A DNA stretch of 64,000 nucleotides from Psoroptes ovis (lineage: Eukaryota; Arthropoda; Arachnida; Sarcoptiformes; Psoroptidae): the NCBI GenBank assembly GCA_002943765.1, contig PQWQ01000006.1, positions 744,001 through 808,000 of the forward strand. The letters run 5' to 3'. Below the pieces are notes generated by a model. It did not search any database. It worked only from the letters and a program-made list of their open reading frames with translations, and was not told the DNA's origin. Of this stretch, positions 11,853 through 24,300 are shown one piece after another. Each line of letters opens with the position of its first letter. The stretch's first letter is position 1. A program made the position numbers and the translations under genes.

Positions 11853-14654
11853 ATGACTTTACCGACAGCAAGTTGGGATTTACTTGGTGAACAAATTTAT
11901 AAAAAACAAGAAATTTGTCAATTACAATGGAATGCAAAAATTACATTCGAGGATTACGATATTTTCGCTGCACCATTCGGTGGTCCAATCGGTAAATTTT
12001 GTTTGATCTATTGAATGCTTTGCATTTGTTAAATTTTTTCAAATTTTCGATAGCATTATTGAAAAAAGAATTGTCTAATGTAAGGAAACATAATCAAAGA
12101 TTCATTGAAGTATATACAGCAATGGGTGAACACTTATCATCTGTAACAATCAAAGATGTTGAATTAATAACCATTGGTTGGTCACATCAAGAAGATCTAG
12201 TTTGTATTCATTCCAATGGTTTTATTTCTATGTACGATTTATTTGGTCAACATATATCAACATCAACATTAGATCAAGAAATAAGAGATTCCAGAATAAT
12301 CGAATGTAAAATTTTTACGACGATCAATCGTACCGGTGTTGCAATTTTGACTCAATCATTAAGTTTTTATCTTTATAATAATTTATATTATCTCAAATTA
12401 CGGCGGTTAGCTGAAATACCATATCTCAATGAACGACCATTATGTTGGCATATTATTTCATTCGATACGGATACTAAAATAATAGTATCAAGAACAAATG
12501 AATTAATTATTCTAAAATCGCAAGATCTAAGCTGTATAACAATCAACCCATTCGATGATGTGCAAGCTAAAGAAACTGTTACAGCTATTCAAGTTTCTTT
12601 CGATTATAGTCATATTGCTTTATTCACTGAAACTGGTAAATTATATCTAGCTTTGACTGCTAATGATGTATTGACATATTACAGTATGTGTAATACTGAA
12701 AGTCCGAAAAAGCCTAAACAATTAGCTTGGTGCGGTAATGATGTTATTATTGGACATTGGGCTAATTTATTATTCTTAGTCGATAAAGATCATCATTGGC
12801 TCAAATATCCAACCTATGGACATGTACATATGATACAAGAGATCGATTGTGTTCGTGTTATCGATAGTTCATTCCAAGAAATGATTACAAAAGTAGAACA
12901 AGCAGCACTGAATATATTTAAAATTGGTTCCGTATCAAGTGGTGCAAATCTATTGGAAGCTAGCCGTCTATTTGATCAACAAAATCATAAAGTTGATGAT
13001 TACATAAGATTGATACAGGAAAAAAACGAGATGGATTTAGCCGTTGATATGTGTCTCGAAACAGCATGTCATGAATTCAATATTTCAACACAAAAAATGT
13101 TATTACGTGCAGCGTCATTTGGCAAATGTTTTGCCAAAAATCCAGATAATAATAAATTCGTTCACATTTGTCAACAATTGAGAATATTGAATGCAATGAG
13201 AAAATCTGAAATCGGTTTACCGTTAACATATAAACAATTTGAAATATTGAAAATAAATCTACTGATAGATCGTTTGATCGATAGACGTCATTTCTTACTT
13301 GCATTAAAAATAGCTGAATATTTGAAAATTATACCTGAAGAAGGATCAATAAAAATATTAACCAAGTGGGCATTTTACAAAATAAGGCAACAACAAGATT
13401 TAGACGAAGAGAAAATAGCTGAACAAATAGCGAAAAAAATTCCAACGAATTCCGGTGTTTCATTTGCTGAAATTGCCAATAAAGCAATCGAGTATGGCCG
13501 AAAAAATTTAGCTATTCGTTTACTTGATTATGAATTGAAAACGACTGAACAAGTGCCATTATTACTGAAACTGAAAGAATATCGTCGTGCATTACAACGT
13601 GCAATTGAGAGTGGAAACACTAATTTAATATACATGGTTGTATTGAGTTTTAAAAAAATACAAACATCTGAACAATTTTATCTTGGTTTACGAGAATATC
13701 CTATTGCATATAAGCTTTATCAAAAGGTAATTGTTATTTGAATTCATCCGATCGAAATTAATTCTTTTTATTAAATTTTTTTCCAACAGTACTGCAAACA
13801 AGATGATCCAGAACAATTGTCCAATATTTATTTTCAAGAAAATGATATCATTGCTGAAGGCCTTTCATATTTGGAGCAATCTATTCATACACCAAAATTA
13901 TCAAACATATCTAATGAAAGAAAAGTCAAAATGAGCACCATTAGCTCTGCATTAGATTCATTAAAAAAATCCAAAAATGATTTTTTATCAACACATATGG
14001 ATGAATATTGTCGTTTATTAAAGTATCAATTGAAATTGGAGGATAAATTTGCATCAACCACTTCAGATGGTTTGAAATTTTTCGATCTTTCATTACACGA
14101 AACAATGCGACTATTATTACAAAAACATGAATTCAAATTATGCGATGAATTGCGTAAAGAATTCAAAGTATCAGAAAAACGTTATTACTACCTACGCCTA
14201 TTGACATTTGCTGAAATGAACGAATGGCAAGAAATTGAACGATTATCTAAAGCGAAAAAATCACCAATCGGTTATGAGGTCAGCATTAGTTTTAGTCAAG
14301 AATTTTTTTAATTTTTATAATTATTTCATTTGTAGCCATTTGTCGATGTTTGCATTCAACGACAAAATCGCTATGAAGCACTGAAATATTTGCCAAAAAT
14401 ACGCGAAGAAAATAAGATTAAATATTACATAAAAACTGGGTAAATCATTAATTGACGTTATTTGAATTGAAATTTAATTTTAGTTTTGTTTTTTTAGAAA
14501 TCTCGAAGATGCATCAAAATTAGCTTTTGATAAAAAAGATTTAGATGCTTTGAATTTTATAATGACAAAATGTTCCCAAATGACCGGCAGTAATCATCAT
14601 CGTGTGTTGCAGGAAAAAATACAAACAATGATGAATCAATTGATGAATCGATGA
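11853..14654 (+). CDS. Vps16A: Vacuolar protein sorting-associated protein 16 (HOPS/CORVET core)
   Basis: Five exons: 11853-11991, 12054-13726, 13790-14278, 14336-14439 and 14498-14654, giving 853 residues (human VPS16 is 839). VPS16 is a core subunit of the CORVET and HOPS tethering complexes that drive endosome and lysosome fusion. The N-terminal beta-propeller shows AAPFGGPIALLKKEL, GVAILTQS, KLRRLAEIPYL and ALFTETGKLYL. The C-terminal alpha-solenoid shows LLRAASFGKCF, GLPLTYKQFE, EQVPLLLKLKEYRRAL and KSPIGYEPFVDVC, all matching the family. No frame damage is seen. The first start is fixed by the conserved N-terminus TASWDLLGEQIYKK. VPS16B/VIPAS39 is excluded because the propeller is present. 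Confidence 0.97.
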
Positions 14655-17600
14655 TTAATGAAAAACGAAGTGATTAATGGTTTTTTTCCAATTTTAAAAC
14701 AGCAAAAAGTTTAAAAATAGATGAATTATGCTCATATGATATTATTTGACATTTATTCATTTATTATCTTCAACAAACAACAACTTCAATCACCTTTGAA
14801 AAATAAAAATACATTAAGGGGATTATCAAAAATGGAAATTCTACAGAATTGTATGTATTTTTTTGTCCATTCAGATTCCCTCCTGTCTGATCATAATGAA
14901 ATAATGGTTATTTATTTTTGCTGTAAAACGAAAAAATTTTGACCAATTAACACTAAATAAAGTGTCATGAAATTTTTATTTTAGTCATAAAAATAACAGC
15001 TCATTTTCAATCATCAAAAAAAAGAAACAAAATTCTAAAGAAATTTGGCTTGAATCAATATAACAACAACAACAATGTCCTTGGTATATATATTAATAAT
15101 ATTGTCAATAAATCAAATAATTATAATGACAATTGGGCAAAATGAAAATACCATTGCCTTTACCAATATAATTTCCGATCATCATATAAATATATAGAAA
15201 CGATATATTTGAGAAAAAGCAAAAATGAATTTTTTTAAATGGATTTCATATTATTGCTTTTTGTTGATATTTTTTACCATTCATTTTTATTGATAAATCA
15301 TAACAAAAACAAATGTCTTGGTATAATGTGTGACTCACAAACGCAAAAATGGATAAATATATGAAATTTATTCATTCATTTTCCATTGGAAAAAAATTGA
15401 AGAAAAAATATTTAAAAATGATCTATTTCCCGAAATTTTCAGTCATTGGAAAAAAAGCATTTTGTCTGATTCATTCACATTCATATTTTCAGAGAAATCA
15501 TGGATGTGTTTTCTGGTGTTTGGATACATGAATACAAATACAAACAGCCAAAGAAGAAGGCATTCCATGAGAGGATGCGTTTCAACAATGCGGAAAGATG
15601 TGCACCACTAAACAGCAAGCAAAAGAATTATCATCACCAATAAGACTATGCTATATTCTGCCATTTTCCATTTTAACATTATGCTTCGAGGTTTTTCTCC
15701 TTCGCCTTCTTCATCATCTTTGATTATTGCAGACACATCACATCATCATCACCATCATTGGAAAATGATTATTATTATTATGTCTGGCTTGAAAACTGCA
15801 AAACGAAAAAAATGGGAGAAAAAAAATTCATTTATGGCTAGACATGGTTGGGCAGCAGCAACCGAATAACAGCCGACCGACCGAAACCGACCAGGCCCAT
15901 GTCCAAGGACATTAGTTTGAGGTTTATGCATTCTATTATATTGAGTGTGATGGCAAAAGATTCATCTATTCTTAAAATGAATTGAAATGAAATGAAATGA
16001 AAAAGTTTTTGTGGAAGAAAAACACCCGAATTTTGAAATTCTTTTTGTATTGTTTTACTTTGAAGTATTAATAATGATGATGATGATGATGATGGTTATT
16101 ATTATGATTATTTCAAACCAAAAAAAAATCGTCGATGATAATAATTAACCAATGAAATAATTATGAAAATAAATAGAATGTGAAATAACGAGAGAACGAC
16201 GGCGACTACATGAATGAATATTATCATTGATAAACTGTGTGGTAATATTGTAATGAATTTTGATTTTATTTATTTATTCACATTAATTCATTGGAAAACA
16301 AATAATAATAATAATAATAACAAATAGCAAATGGAAAAGAATTCGTGTATTTATCCAAATGTTTTCGTCTTCTTTTGAGTTTTGGTTTCTCAATTTTCCA
16401 GATAAACTTTTTTACAGAGCCACAATCTTAAAATGCAGTCATCGACTGAACAGAGAGAAAAAAAGGAAATCAACGAATCAATTGAATGTCCAGATGTTAT
16501 AAATATTCAAAGTTATCATTTACTTTGTAACATTTTAAGATGTTTGCTTTTTCCAAAGGAAAAATCAAGAATTGGAGCTTTCCCCTAAGAAATTTTAAAT
16601 TTAAATCATCTCTTTGCTCCTGGATTGGATCAATTCCTTATTACTATTCTTTGGTATTCAAAGATTCAAGTAAAACTGAAGCAATGATTATCGATGATGC
16701 ATCATGAAAGACAAGAAGAGACACATCCGTGTTTGCCTGATGTCGCGGATATTTGTCTGATGTTTCGATACACACACAGACATGATAACAGCCAAGAGCC
16801 ATTGTTTTGTTGATGCATAGTTACGGGGCAACATTTGAATTCGTTTCGAAGACAAGAAAATTTAATGAAATTCTATTTTCAAATTTCGCATTGTTTGATC
16901 ATGGTGATAATTTCAATGTCTCGAAATTTTATAGATGTTCCTGTATTCGATGATGAAAGATGATCAACTATCTGCCATCAAAGATGTGCACCATTCACCA
17001 TTTGGGATGTGTTTGTGTGTGTGAAATTCAAAGCCCATTTCTTTGAAATCTTTGTTATTTCTGTTTAGTTTGGTTTTATCAAGTTCAAACATTATTATAA
17101 TAATTTTCTAAGAAATTGAATTTAAATTTTCAATTGTGTGAATTTTTTTTCGTTTCACATTGAATTTTCCTAGGAAAATGAACAAAAGAACGAGAAAAAT
17201 AACAACATCATGCAGAAATCTAAACCTTTTCATTGTTATTATTAACATAATAATACAATATTCAGCGAGATCCGACATCAACATCAGCAACACGAAGACT
17301 CGAAAAAAAATGTTTAAATTTCAGCCATATTCACACACATTGTGGCTTTCTCTTCTTTGAAAGTCAACCACCGCCACCATCTCTACTTCCTTTATTGATA
17401 TTTATGGTTGGTTGATCATTTTTCAACCAAAAAAATTAAATAGAAAAACCAGAATCAAAATTAATAACCATAATATTGAATGGACACCCGTGAATAGGCC
17501 AGAATTCACCCCAAAAGAAAAATTGAGAAAAAATGAATCATCTGGAAACAGAGATATTCACATGTATATATCAGTATCAGTAAAATATTTGATGCACCAG

Positions 17601-17874
17601 AACACACACCATACACGACTATATATCTCAAAAAAAATACAAGACAATAAGACAAGAACAATGGTAATATTATGATTATGATAATTGGAAGAATGATATG
17701 CGCGTTGTTTAGTTTGATTTGGTTTGTTTGTTTGCTTGCACATGTGTGTTGAATGAGTTGTAATATGTGTACATTGGAAAAATGCACTTAAATCCACCAA
17801 ACAATCCTGCTTAGAAACATATATAAATTGTTCAACTTTATATATAAATTGTTGTTGCTGATGCTGCTGATATA
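14655..17874. other. Intergenic region left of the LTR element
   Basis: About 3.2 kb with no exon I can support. It is AT-rich with short trinucleotide tracts (ATG repeats at 16074-16094, AAT repeats near 16303-16320) and His/Ile-coding repeats around 15740-15780. The ORFs of 60-93 codons here lie in repeats or lack motifs. Confidence 0.55.
16074..16094. repeat. (ATG)n microsatellite
   Basis: Seven ATG units in tandem inside intergenic DNA, followed by TAT-rich sequence. Confidence 0.8.
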
Positions 17875-18324
17875 TGTAATAGAAATGGTAGTTATTGATC
17901 TAAAGGGATGTTATTTAACATCATTAATTTTTAAATCGTTAGCTTAATGATGATAATGTTTAGCTGATTACCATATTTGGCAAAAAAATTCCAATTTAAT
18001 CACATTGGCTAAACATGCACATCGTTATGATTTAAAGTATTCAAAACATCCTCGATTTAATTACCTTTCTATCACATTCCTTTCTCATAATGTATATATT
18101 TTCCGTCATTTTAATCAAAATGAAAAATTTTTTCCAATTATTATTCAGTCAGTCGTTATTTTCATCAAATGTTGTCATTGTCATTGTCATTATCATTTTT
18201 ATCAATAAATAAAATTTTTACAAAAAAAAAAAAAAAAACTTGTTGTTGTGTCATAAGTTTATTTCGTGAAAAAAAAAAAGTTAAATTCAACCAAAATTGC
18301 GCTCTCCACCACGTATATCTTATA
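17875..18324 (+). repeat. 5' LTR
   Basis: It matches 24559-25007. It contains a TATATAT near 18091-18097, a polyadenylation signal AATAAA around 18205, an A17 run and the end CACCACGTATATCTTATA. The LTR contains a 67-codon ORF (18005-18208), which is repeated identically in the other LTR and is not judged to be a gene. Confidence 0.95.
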
Positions 18325-18360
18325 AGCCAGCAAGATTGAACATTACAAAATATTAATAAG

Positions 18361-21312
18361 ATGAGTACCTCCGACGTTTTGATGAAGAATCTCCAGGAAT
18401 TGGAGAAAGAGAAGCCAGTTATTAGGCGAATGATAACTGAAGTATTTAACCAAATTAACGAAAAAACGATTGATGCTTACGATTTGGTAAAGAAAACATT
18501 GGAATTAGCGAAGAGAGTCGCAGACTATCGAGCCAAATTCAAAGCATCAGCAGATTATGGACGTGAACATGGACTTCCGTTTGATTCCGAAAAATATGAA
18601 TTGATCAATACAGATTATCATCAGAAACTTGATAAAATATACGAAGTGGCCGACAAAACAAAGCAGGACATCAAAAAAATAAATATATTTGAAATGACCA
18701 TCCAAGACGACGCAACTAAAGCTAAAAATGAACCAAGTAAGTCAAATATAACTAATCAACAAGTTCAACAGGAAACAATCACAATGACAACCGAAGCTGA
18801 ACCAAAAACGATGCCTGAAAAATTTATTCTAAAAGAAATTGAAAAAATTAAACCATTTTCGGGGAAATTTTTAGATTTTCGGAAATTTTTCGAAAGTCTA
18901 ACATCACTTTTAGACCTTAGCTGTTTACCCCCGCAACGAAAAATCGATATAATTGCTGAAAAATTAGATGGACCAAGTCGACAACTTATAAATAGTATGG
19001 GCGATGAAGACGACTACGAGAAGGTCAAAACCATATTGCGTGAAAAATTTTATGATCCGTATGAAGTCGTATTAAATATAGCTCAACAGTTAAGAAGTCT
19101 TCCAAAGTTGACAAATAATTTTGATATAATGGGTATGGAACGAATACTGGAAGATATAAAGAAAACTGAAAAATTAATGATAAAGGTTAATATTAATCCC
19201 GCTTACACGTATCAATTCAAAAGAATCATCTATCAAAAATTGACATATGAAATTATTAGTAAATTGGGTTGTGTTAGCGAAACCGATTTAAGTATCATTA
19301 TCGAAGTATTGGAAAAAGAACATAAATTGGCTAGAAGTAGAAGGGAAGATCAGAATCTCTTTGATGATTTCCTGAATTGCAATCCAATTGTTAAAACAAG
19401 TCCACAGAGACAAAATACAAGGTCAACCTATTGTTATTTTTGTAATAATCCAACACATAAATCTATTGATTGCTACGCTAAAATACCGTTGAAAACCAAA
19501 AAAAATATAATTTGGGAAAAAAATTTATGCATCAGATGTTTAGAAAAAGGACATCGTATGAAAAACTGTAATTCAAAACGAATATGTCAAATTTGTAAAA
19601 GTGGTCATCATGAAATTCTATGCCAAACACCTCAGCAAGACAATCCAAGATGGACTAATCAATCTAATGTTAACAGAGGAAATTATCGATCGATTACGTC
19701 TCCACAAAGAAATATGATTGAATACCCACAACAAAGATCGAATACCCCAAGAACAAAAGTTAAAGAAAGTTATGTGTGCGAAACCATGAATACAAAAAGT
19801 AATGATATGAAGTCCCATGTTCAACAAAATTCCGATACAAATGAACAAAAAGAAATGAAAGATACAAAACCCGATGATTATGAAGTCCAGACAATGGAGG
19901 ATGAGTTAATTGGTCTATCAAATCTAGAATCAAATATGCTCCACATGATGATGGCTCAGACGGAAACAACAGATATGGCTAAAAGAAAAGATTTGGAAGA
20001 ACCAGTGGTAGTGAAAGCCCAAGTGAATGGTTTTGAACAAGAACTCATGATTGATAGCGGAGCAAACATCAGCTTCATAACACCGATGTATGTCAAAAAA
20101 CTGTTGCTAAAAGAGAAACCAACAAACGAAAATATATTCACTTTGGGAGCAAATGTTCATATAAAAGGCATATGTACGACAACAGTAAAAATTGAAAATA
20201 TTGAACATGAAGTTAAATTTTATGTTGTACCGCATAGAAAAGATATAATCGCTTTAGGCAGGGATGCAATGCGAAGTTTCGGAATAAGTATTACTCCAGA
20301 AGATGAAAACAAATGGAAAGTAAAAATTAATATTGGTCAGAGTAAAGAAAAGGACGTTGAAGACCACGATATAAGAAATTTATTGAAAAGGTACAAAGAT
20401 GTTTTTGCTAAAAATAAAGAAGATATTGGATGTATAAAAAATGAAATGGCACAAATTCATCTATCAAATGAAATACCGATTACATGCCGTCCTTACCCCT
20501 GTACAGCGATGGACCAGGAAATAATCGATAAAGAAATTGACCGGTTATTGAAAATGGATGTGATTGAACCATCAAACTCACCATTCTGTTTTCCAATAGT
20601 ACTGGTTGATAAGAAAGATGAAGGAAAAAAAACAAGATTATGTGTTGATTATAGAAAATTGAATGCCGTAACAATTGTAGAACATTATCCCATGCCGAAA
20701 ATATCAGATATTGATGAACGGTTGATAAATTCGACGTATTTTACAACTTTAGATATTAGTCAAGGATACTATCATGTGATGATGGATCCAAATGATCGTG
20801 GTAAAACAGGATTTGTGACAAAATACGACCAGTATCAATGGAAAAGACTACCATTTGGATTAAAAAACGCTCCGATGATTTTCCAAAGAATCATATGGTC
20901 ATTAATAAAAAGAAATAATCTACACATGTACTGTCACAACTATATTGATGACATTATTATTTTCTCAAGAACAAAGAAGGAACATCTTACGCATTTGGAT
21001 AATGTAATGAACGTTTTGCTGAAAGAAAATATAAAATTAAAATTGTCGAAATGTATCTTTGGTATGAAATCTATTATATTTTTGGGACATAAGATCTCTG
21101 AACATGGAATCGCTCCATGCAAATCAAATATTGAAGCAATAATAAAAGCAGAACCACCTAAAAATTTGAAAGATTTAAGGGGATTTCTTGGCAAAATCAA
21201 TTATTACCATAAATTCATTCCGAATAGAGCGGAAGCGACGTATTATCTAACGGAATTATATGAAGAAAAATCAGAAATGGGAATGGACCGAAAATCAACA
21301 AAAAGAATTTGA
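18361..21312 (+). CDS. Gag-protease-reverse transcriptase ORF of the LTR element
   Basis: 983 codons, starting only 36 nt after the LTR. Residues ~155-260 (FSGKFLDFRKFFESL.., then a REKFYDP segment and LRSLPKL) resemble the DUF1759 region of BEL/Pao Gag. Three zinc knuckles follow at about 358-371, 390-403 and 409-421; the spacing and the third CQICKSGHHEILC type are also BEL-like. The aspartic protease motif DSG is at 20053-20061, with an ALGRDAM flap-end motif. Reverse transcriptase has LCVDYRKLN, LPFGLKNAP and YIDD at 20941-20952, all of Ty3/gypsy style. Gag and Pol are in one frame without a stop. The frame ends just after the RT connection domain and the rest of Pol continues in another frame. 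The product builds the particle and copies the RNA genome. Confidence 0.93.
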   Translation: MSTSDVLMKNLQELEKEKPVIRRMITEVFNQINEKTIDAYDLVKKTLELAKRVADYRAKFKASADYGREHGLPFDSEKYELINTDYHQKLDKIYEVADKTKQDIKKINIFEMTIQDDATKAKNEPSKSNITNQQVQQETITMTTEAEPKTMPEKFILKEIEKIKPFSGKFLDFRKFFESLTSLLDLSCLPPQRKIDIIAEKLDGPSRQLINSMGDEDDYEKVKTILREKFYDPYEVVLNIAQQLRSLPKLTNNFDIMGMERILEDIKKTEKLMIKVNINPAYTYQFKRIIYQKLTYEIISKLGCVSETDLSIIIEVLEKEHKLARSRREDQNLFDDFLNCNPIVKTSPQRQNTRSTYCYFCNNPTHKSIDCYAKIPLKTKKNIIWEKNLCIRCLEKGHRMKNCNSKRICQICKSGHHEILCQTPQQDNPRWTNQSNVNRGNYRSITSPQRNMIEYPQQRSNTPRTKVKESYVCETMNTKSNDMKSHVQQNSDTNEQKEMKDTKPDDYEVQTMEDELIGLSNLESNMLHMMMAQTETTDMAKRKDLEEPVVVKAQVNGFEQELMIDSGANISFITPMYVKKLLLKEKPTNENIFTLGANVHIKGICTTTVKIENIEHEVKFYVVPHRKDIIALGRDAMRSFGISITPEDENKWKVKINIGQSKEKDVEDHDIRNLLKRYKDVFAKNKEDIGCIKNEMAQIHLSNEIPITCRPYPCTAMDQEIIDKEIDRLLKMDVIEPSNSPFCFPIVLVDKKDEGKKTRLCVDYRKLNAVTIVEHYPMPKISDIDERLINSTYFTTLDISQGYYHVMMDPNDRGKTGFVTKYDQYQWKRLPFGLKNAPMIFQRIIWSLIKRNNLHMYCHNYIDDIIIFSRTKKEHLTHLDNVMNVLLKENIKLKLSKCIFGMKSIIFLGHKISEHGIAPCKSNIEAIIKAEPPKNLKDLRGFLGKINYYHKFIPNRAEATYYLTELYEEKSEMGMDRKSTKRI

Positions 21313-24300
21313 AAATTTGAAAAATTTGCTTATCAAAGAACCTATTTTAAAATTGTTCAATCCTGAATTGGAAATTAAAATTTACACAGATGCAAGTTTA
21401 AAAGGTATTGGTGCAGTATTGAAACAAATTCATCCCAATGAACAAGAATATCCTGTCGCTTACTTTTCAAAAAAGTTGCTGCCATATCAACAAAGATATT
21501 CAGCATCTGAATTAGAATGCTTAGCAATTCTTGAAGCGGTAGAATATTGGTTAGTTGGACAAAATTTCACTATCGTTACTGATCACAAACCGTTGGAAAG
21601 CCTGAAAAAAATAAAAAAGCCGAAAACAAGGTTGTTCAATTGGGCTTTGCGGCTAAGCTCGTATCAATTTAATATTGTGTACAGAAAGGGCGTTGATAAT
21701 CAAGAAGCCGATTACCTCTCACGCCATCCGATCCATGATTTAGAAGAAATGGCTAAAGCTCCGATGATCATGTTTACAAATCTTTGGGAAGATACTGATA
21801 AAATTATGGCAATTCAAAAAAATTATAATCCGAAACAGTTGAATAAATGCTATGGAAAAAATGGAATTATTTATCGAAAGAAAAAGAATTTTGAACAAAT
21901 CTTCATCCCAAAAGAGGAAGCGGAAAACGAACTCAGACGAACTCATCACGAATTTGGCCATATAGGCTCAGTCCATTTATACGAGCATTATTCCAGAAGA
22001 TATTACACCCCAGATATTATGAAGATCATTAAAAAAGTGGTGCAAAATTGTGAGGTGTGTAATATCACCAAGAAAAACTCTTATCGTTTTGGATTTATGG
22101 GTCAAATAGGACCAGCGAAATTACCATTCGAAATCATCCATATCGATACAATAGGAGGATTCCAAAGTTTTGGATCAAATAAACGATTTTTACATCTAGC
22201 AATCGATGCTTTTACAAGATTTATATGGATTATTTGTTCAAAGACGCAGACGGCAAAAGATATGATAAATTTGGTCAAAAAAATTCAAAGCGTAACGAAA
22301 CCAAAATTGATTATTGCTGACCAATATCCGGCAATAAAAGGAACCGAATTCAAAACGTACTTAAAGAGGAACAACATAGGTATTATGTTTATCCCGAGGG
22401 ATCATCCTTCCAGTAATGGGATCGTCGAACGTGTAAACCAAACAATTTGCGATCGAATCCGTCATAAAATATACGAAACATCTAAAGGAAAAAGGACGTT
22501 ATCCTGGGCAACGCATGCTGCAAAAGCAGCTGAAGAATACAATAAAACCATTCATAGTGTCACAAAGTATTCCCCATTATTTCTGTTGACAGGGTATGAT
22601 GCTGAAAAAATATTAGGACCGGAAGAAGTAGTAGAAGCACGAAAAATTGCTTTTCAAAATTCAAATTTAATGCATGAAAAAAATAAGAAAAAATATGATG
22701 AAACAAGAAAAGAATTACCATTGGAAATAATCGACGAAGTGTATGTCTCCAAAGGAAACGCTTTGAACCGAAAAAAATTGGACGCAAGATTTGAAGGCCC
22801 GTTTCCAGTGGTCGATAAAGAAGGGAATACAATGCTGAAAATCCAGAAGAAGGGAAAATTAGAAAAAGTTCACATTTCCCAAGTCAAGCCAAAATTTCAT
22901 CCGTTTAATATGGTGCTATTGACTTCACTAATGCTGATACACCTAGCTAATGGGAAATATGAACCCTCCGTCGCAGATCCTATTGTTTGGGAAAAAACCG
23001 ATCATACTATCACAAAAGAATTAGTTAATACCTATTATTATATTCGTTTAGTAAATCCATGTAGTATCCTTAAAAGAACGGATAGACGTTTTGAATGTAA
23101 CGCAAGATATGATTTCTGGATAATGGAAACAATAAATAAGAATTGCGATAAGATTAATATAACATATGATGACTTTATGGAAGAAAACCGGCGAAGAAAA
23201 AGATTTGTTGGAAGTATTTTAAAAGGTACGAAATTTTTATTCGAAAATTACGATAAGGTATTACATATTGGACAAACGATAGTTGGATTTGTAACTAATT
23301 GGTTTGAACGAAAGAAAATAAAGTCATTGAAAGAAACACAAAGAAAACAGCAAGAACAAATCAAGGTTTTAATGAACTCTCAAAAAGAAATATTGAAAGA
23401 AATGGTGGACAAGTTGGATAAGATGGGCGAAATACAAATGAACAACAGAAAAACCATGGAAGATTTAATAGATGGTCTACATTATGACCTTATGGTGGGA
23501 TCACAAATGGTGACTATCAGTCAAAATCTGAAAAAATTCTTTAATGAATTGGCTCGTGGTATAATCCCAATAGAATTTGAATTATTGTTTCCCGGAATCG
23601 TTACCTCCGAAGATAAATATGAACAATGGGAATTCGTTGGATGTGATTTGTCATCACATTCCGATTTAATTTTGGAATTTATACAACCTCAACCGTATGA
23701 CGAATTAATTGTATATGAAAGCCATCCCTTTACTTTATATAAACAACAAGAAGATAAATTTTGTATGTACGAATACAGTGGCCCACGATACATGCTGTAT
23801 AATCTAGAAAAAGATTGCGTAAAAAGACTCCATTTACATCCTCATCATAAGAAACGTTCAGAAAGTTTTATTATAAATAAACCAACAAGCTGTCAAGAGG
23901 ATGATGAAATCGAAAAATTATGGGTAAAGAAATTTTGTGAAACAAAATCAAAATTCAATCAGGAAGAACTACAAATTCATTATAACAATAAATTTATTTT
24001 TGTATATTGTTACAAACAATTGATAACGATCGAAAACATAACAAGTGAATGCGAAAACAAAATTTATAAAATCCCACAGAAGAAGGAGTTTATCGCTGGA
24101 AGTTTCCATCACAGACCATCAGTACGCAAAACGCTGGGAAATCATTCATTCCATTTGTATGAAAACGAATTGATTGGGAAAAACTTATACAGTGGAATTT
24201 ATAATTATTCGATCCAAACGAAAAACATAGATCAATTACTAGCGGAAATGAATAATCTTGATGAACCTGAAGAAGATCGTATTAATAAATGGTTGATGCT

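Noticed and set aside
18005..18208. 67-codon ORF present identically in both LTRs (also 24689-24892)
   Set aside because: It lies inside the LTR, which carries promoter and poly(A) signals; it is duplicated only because the LTR is, and it has no protein motif.
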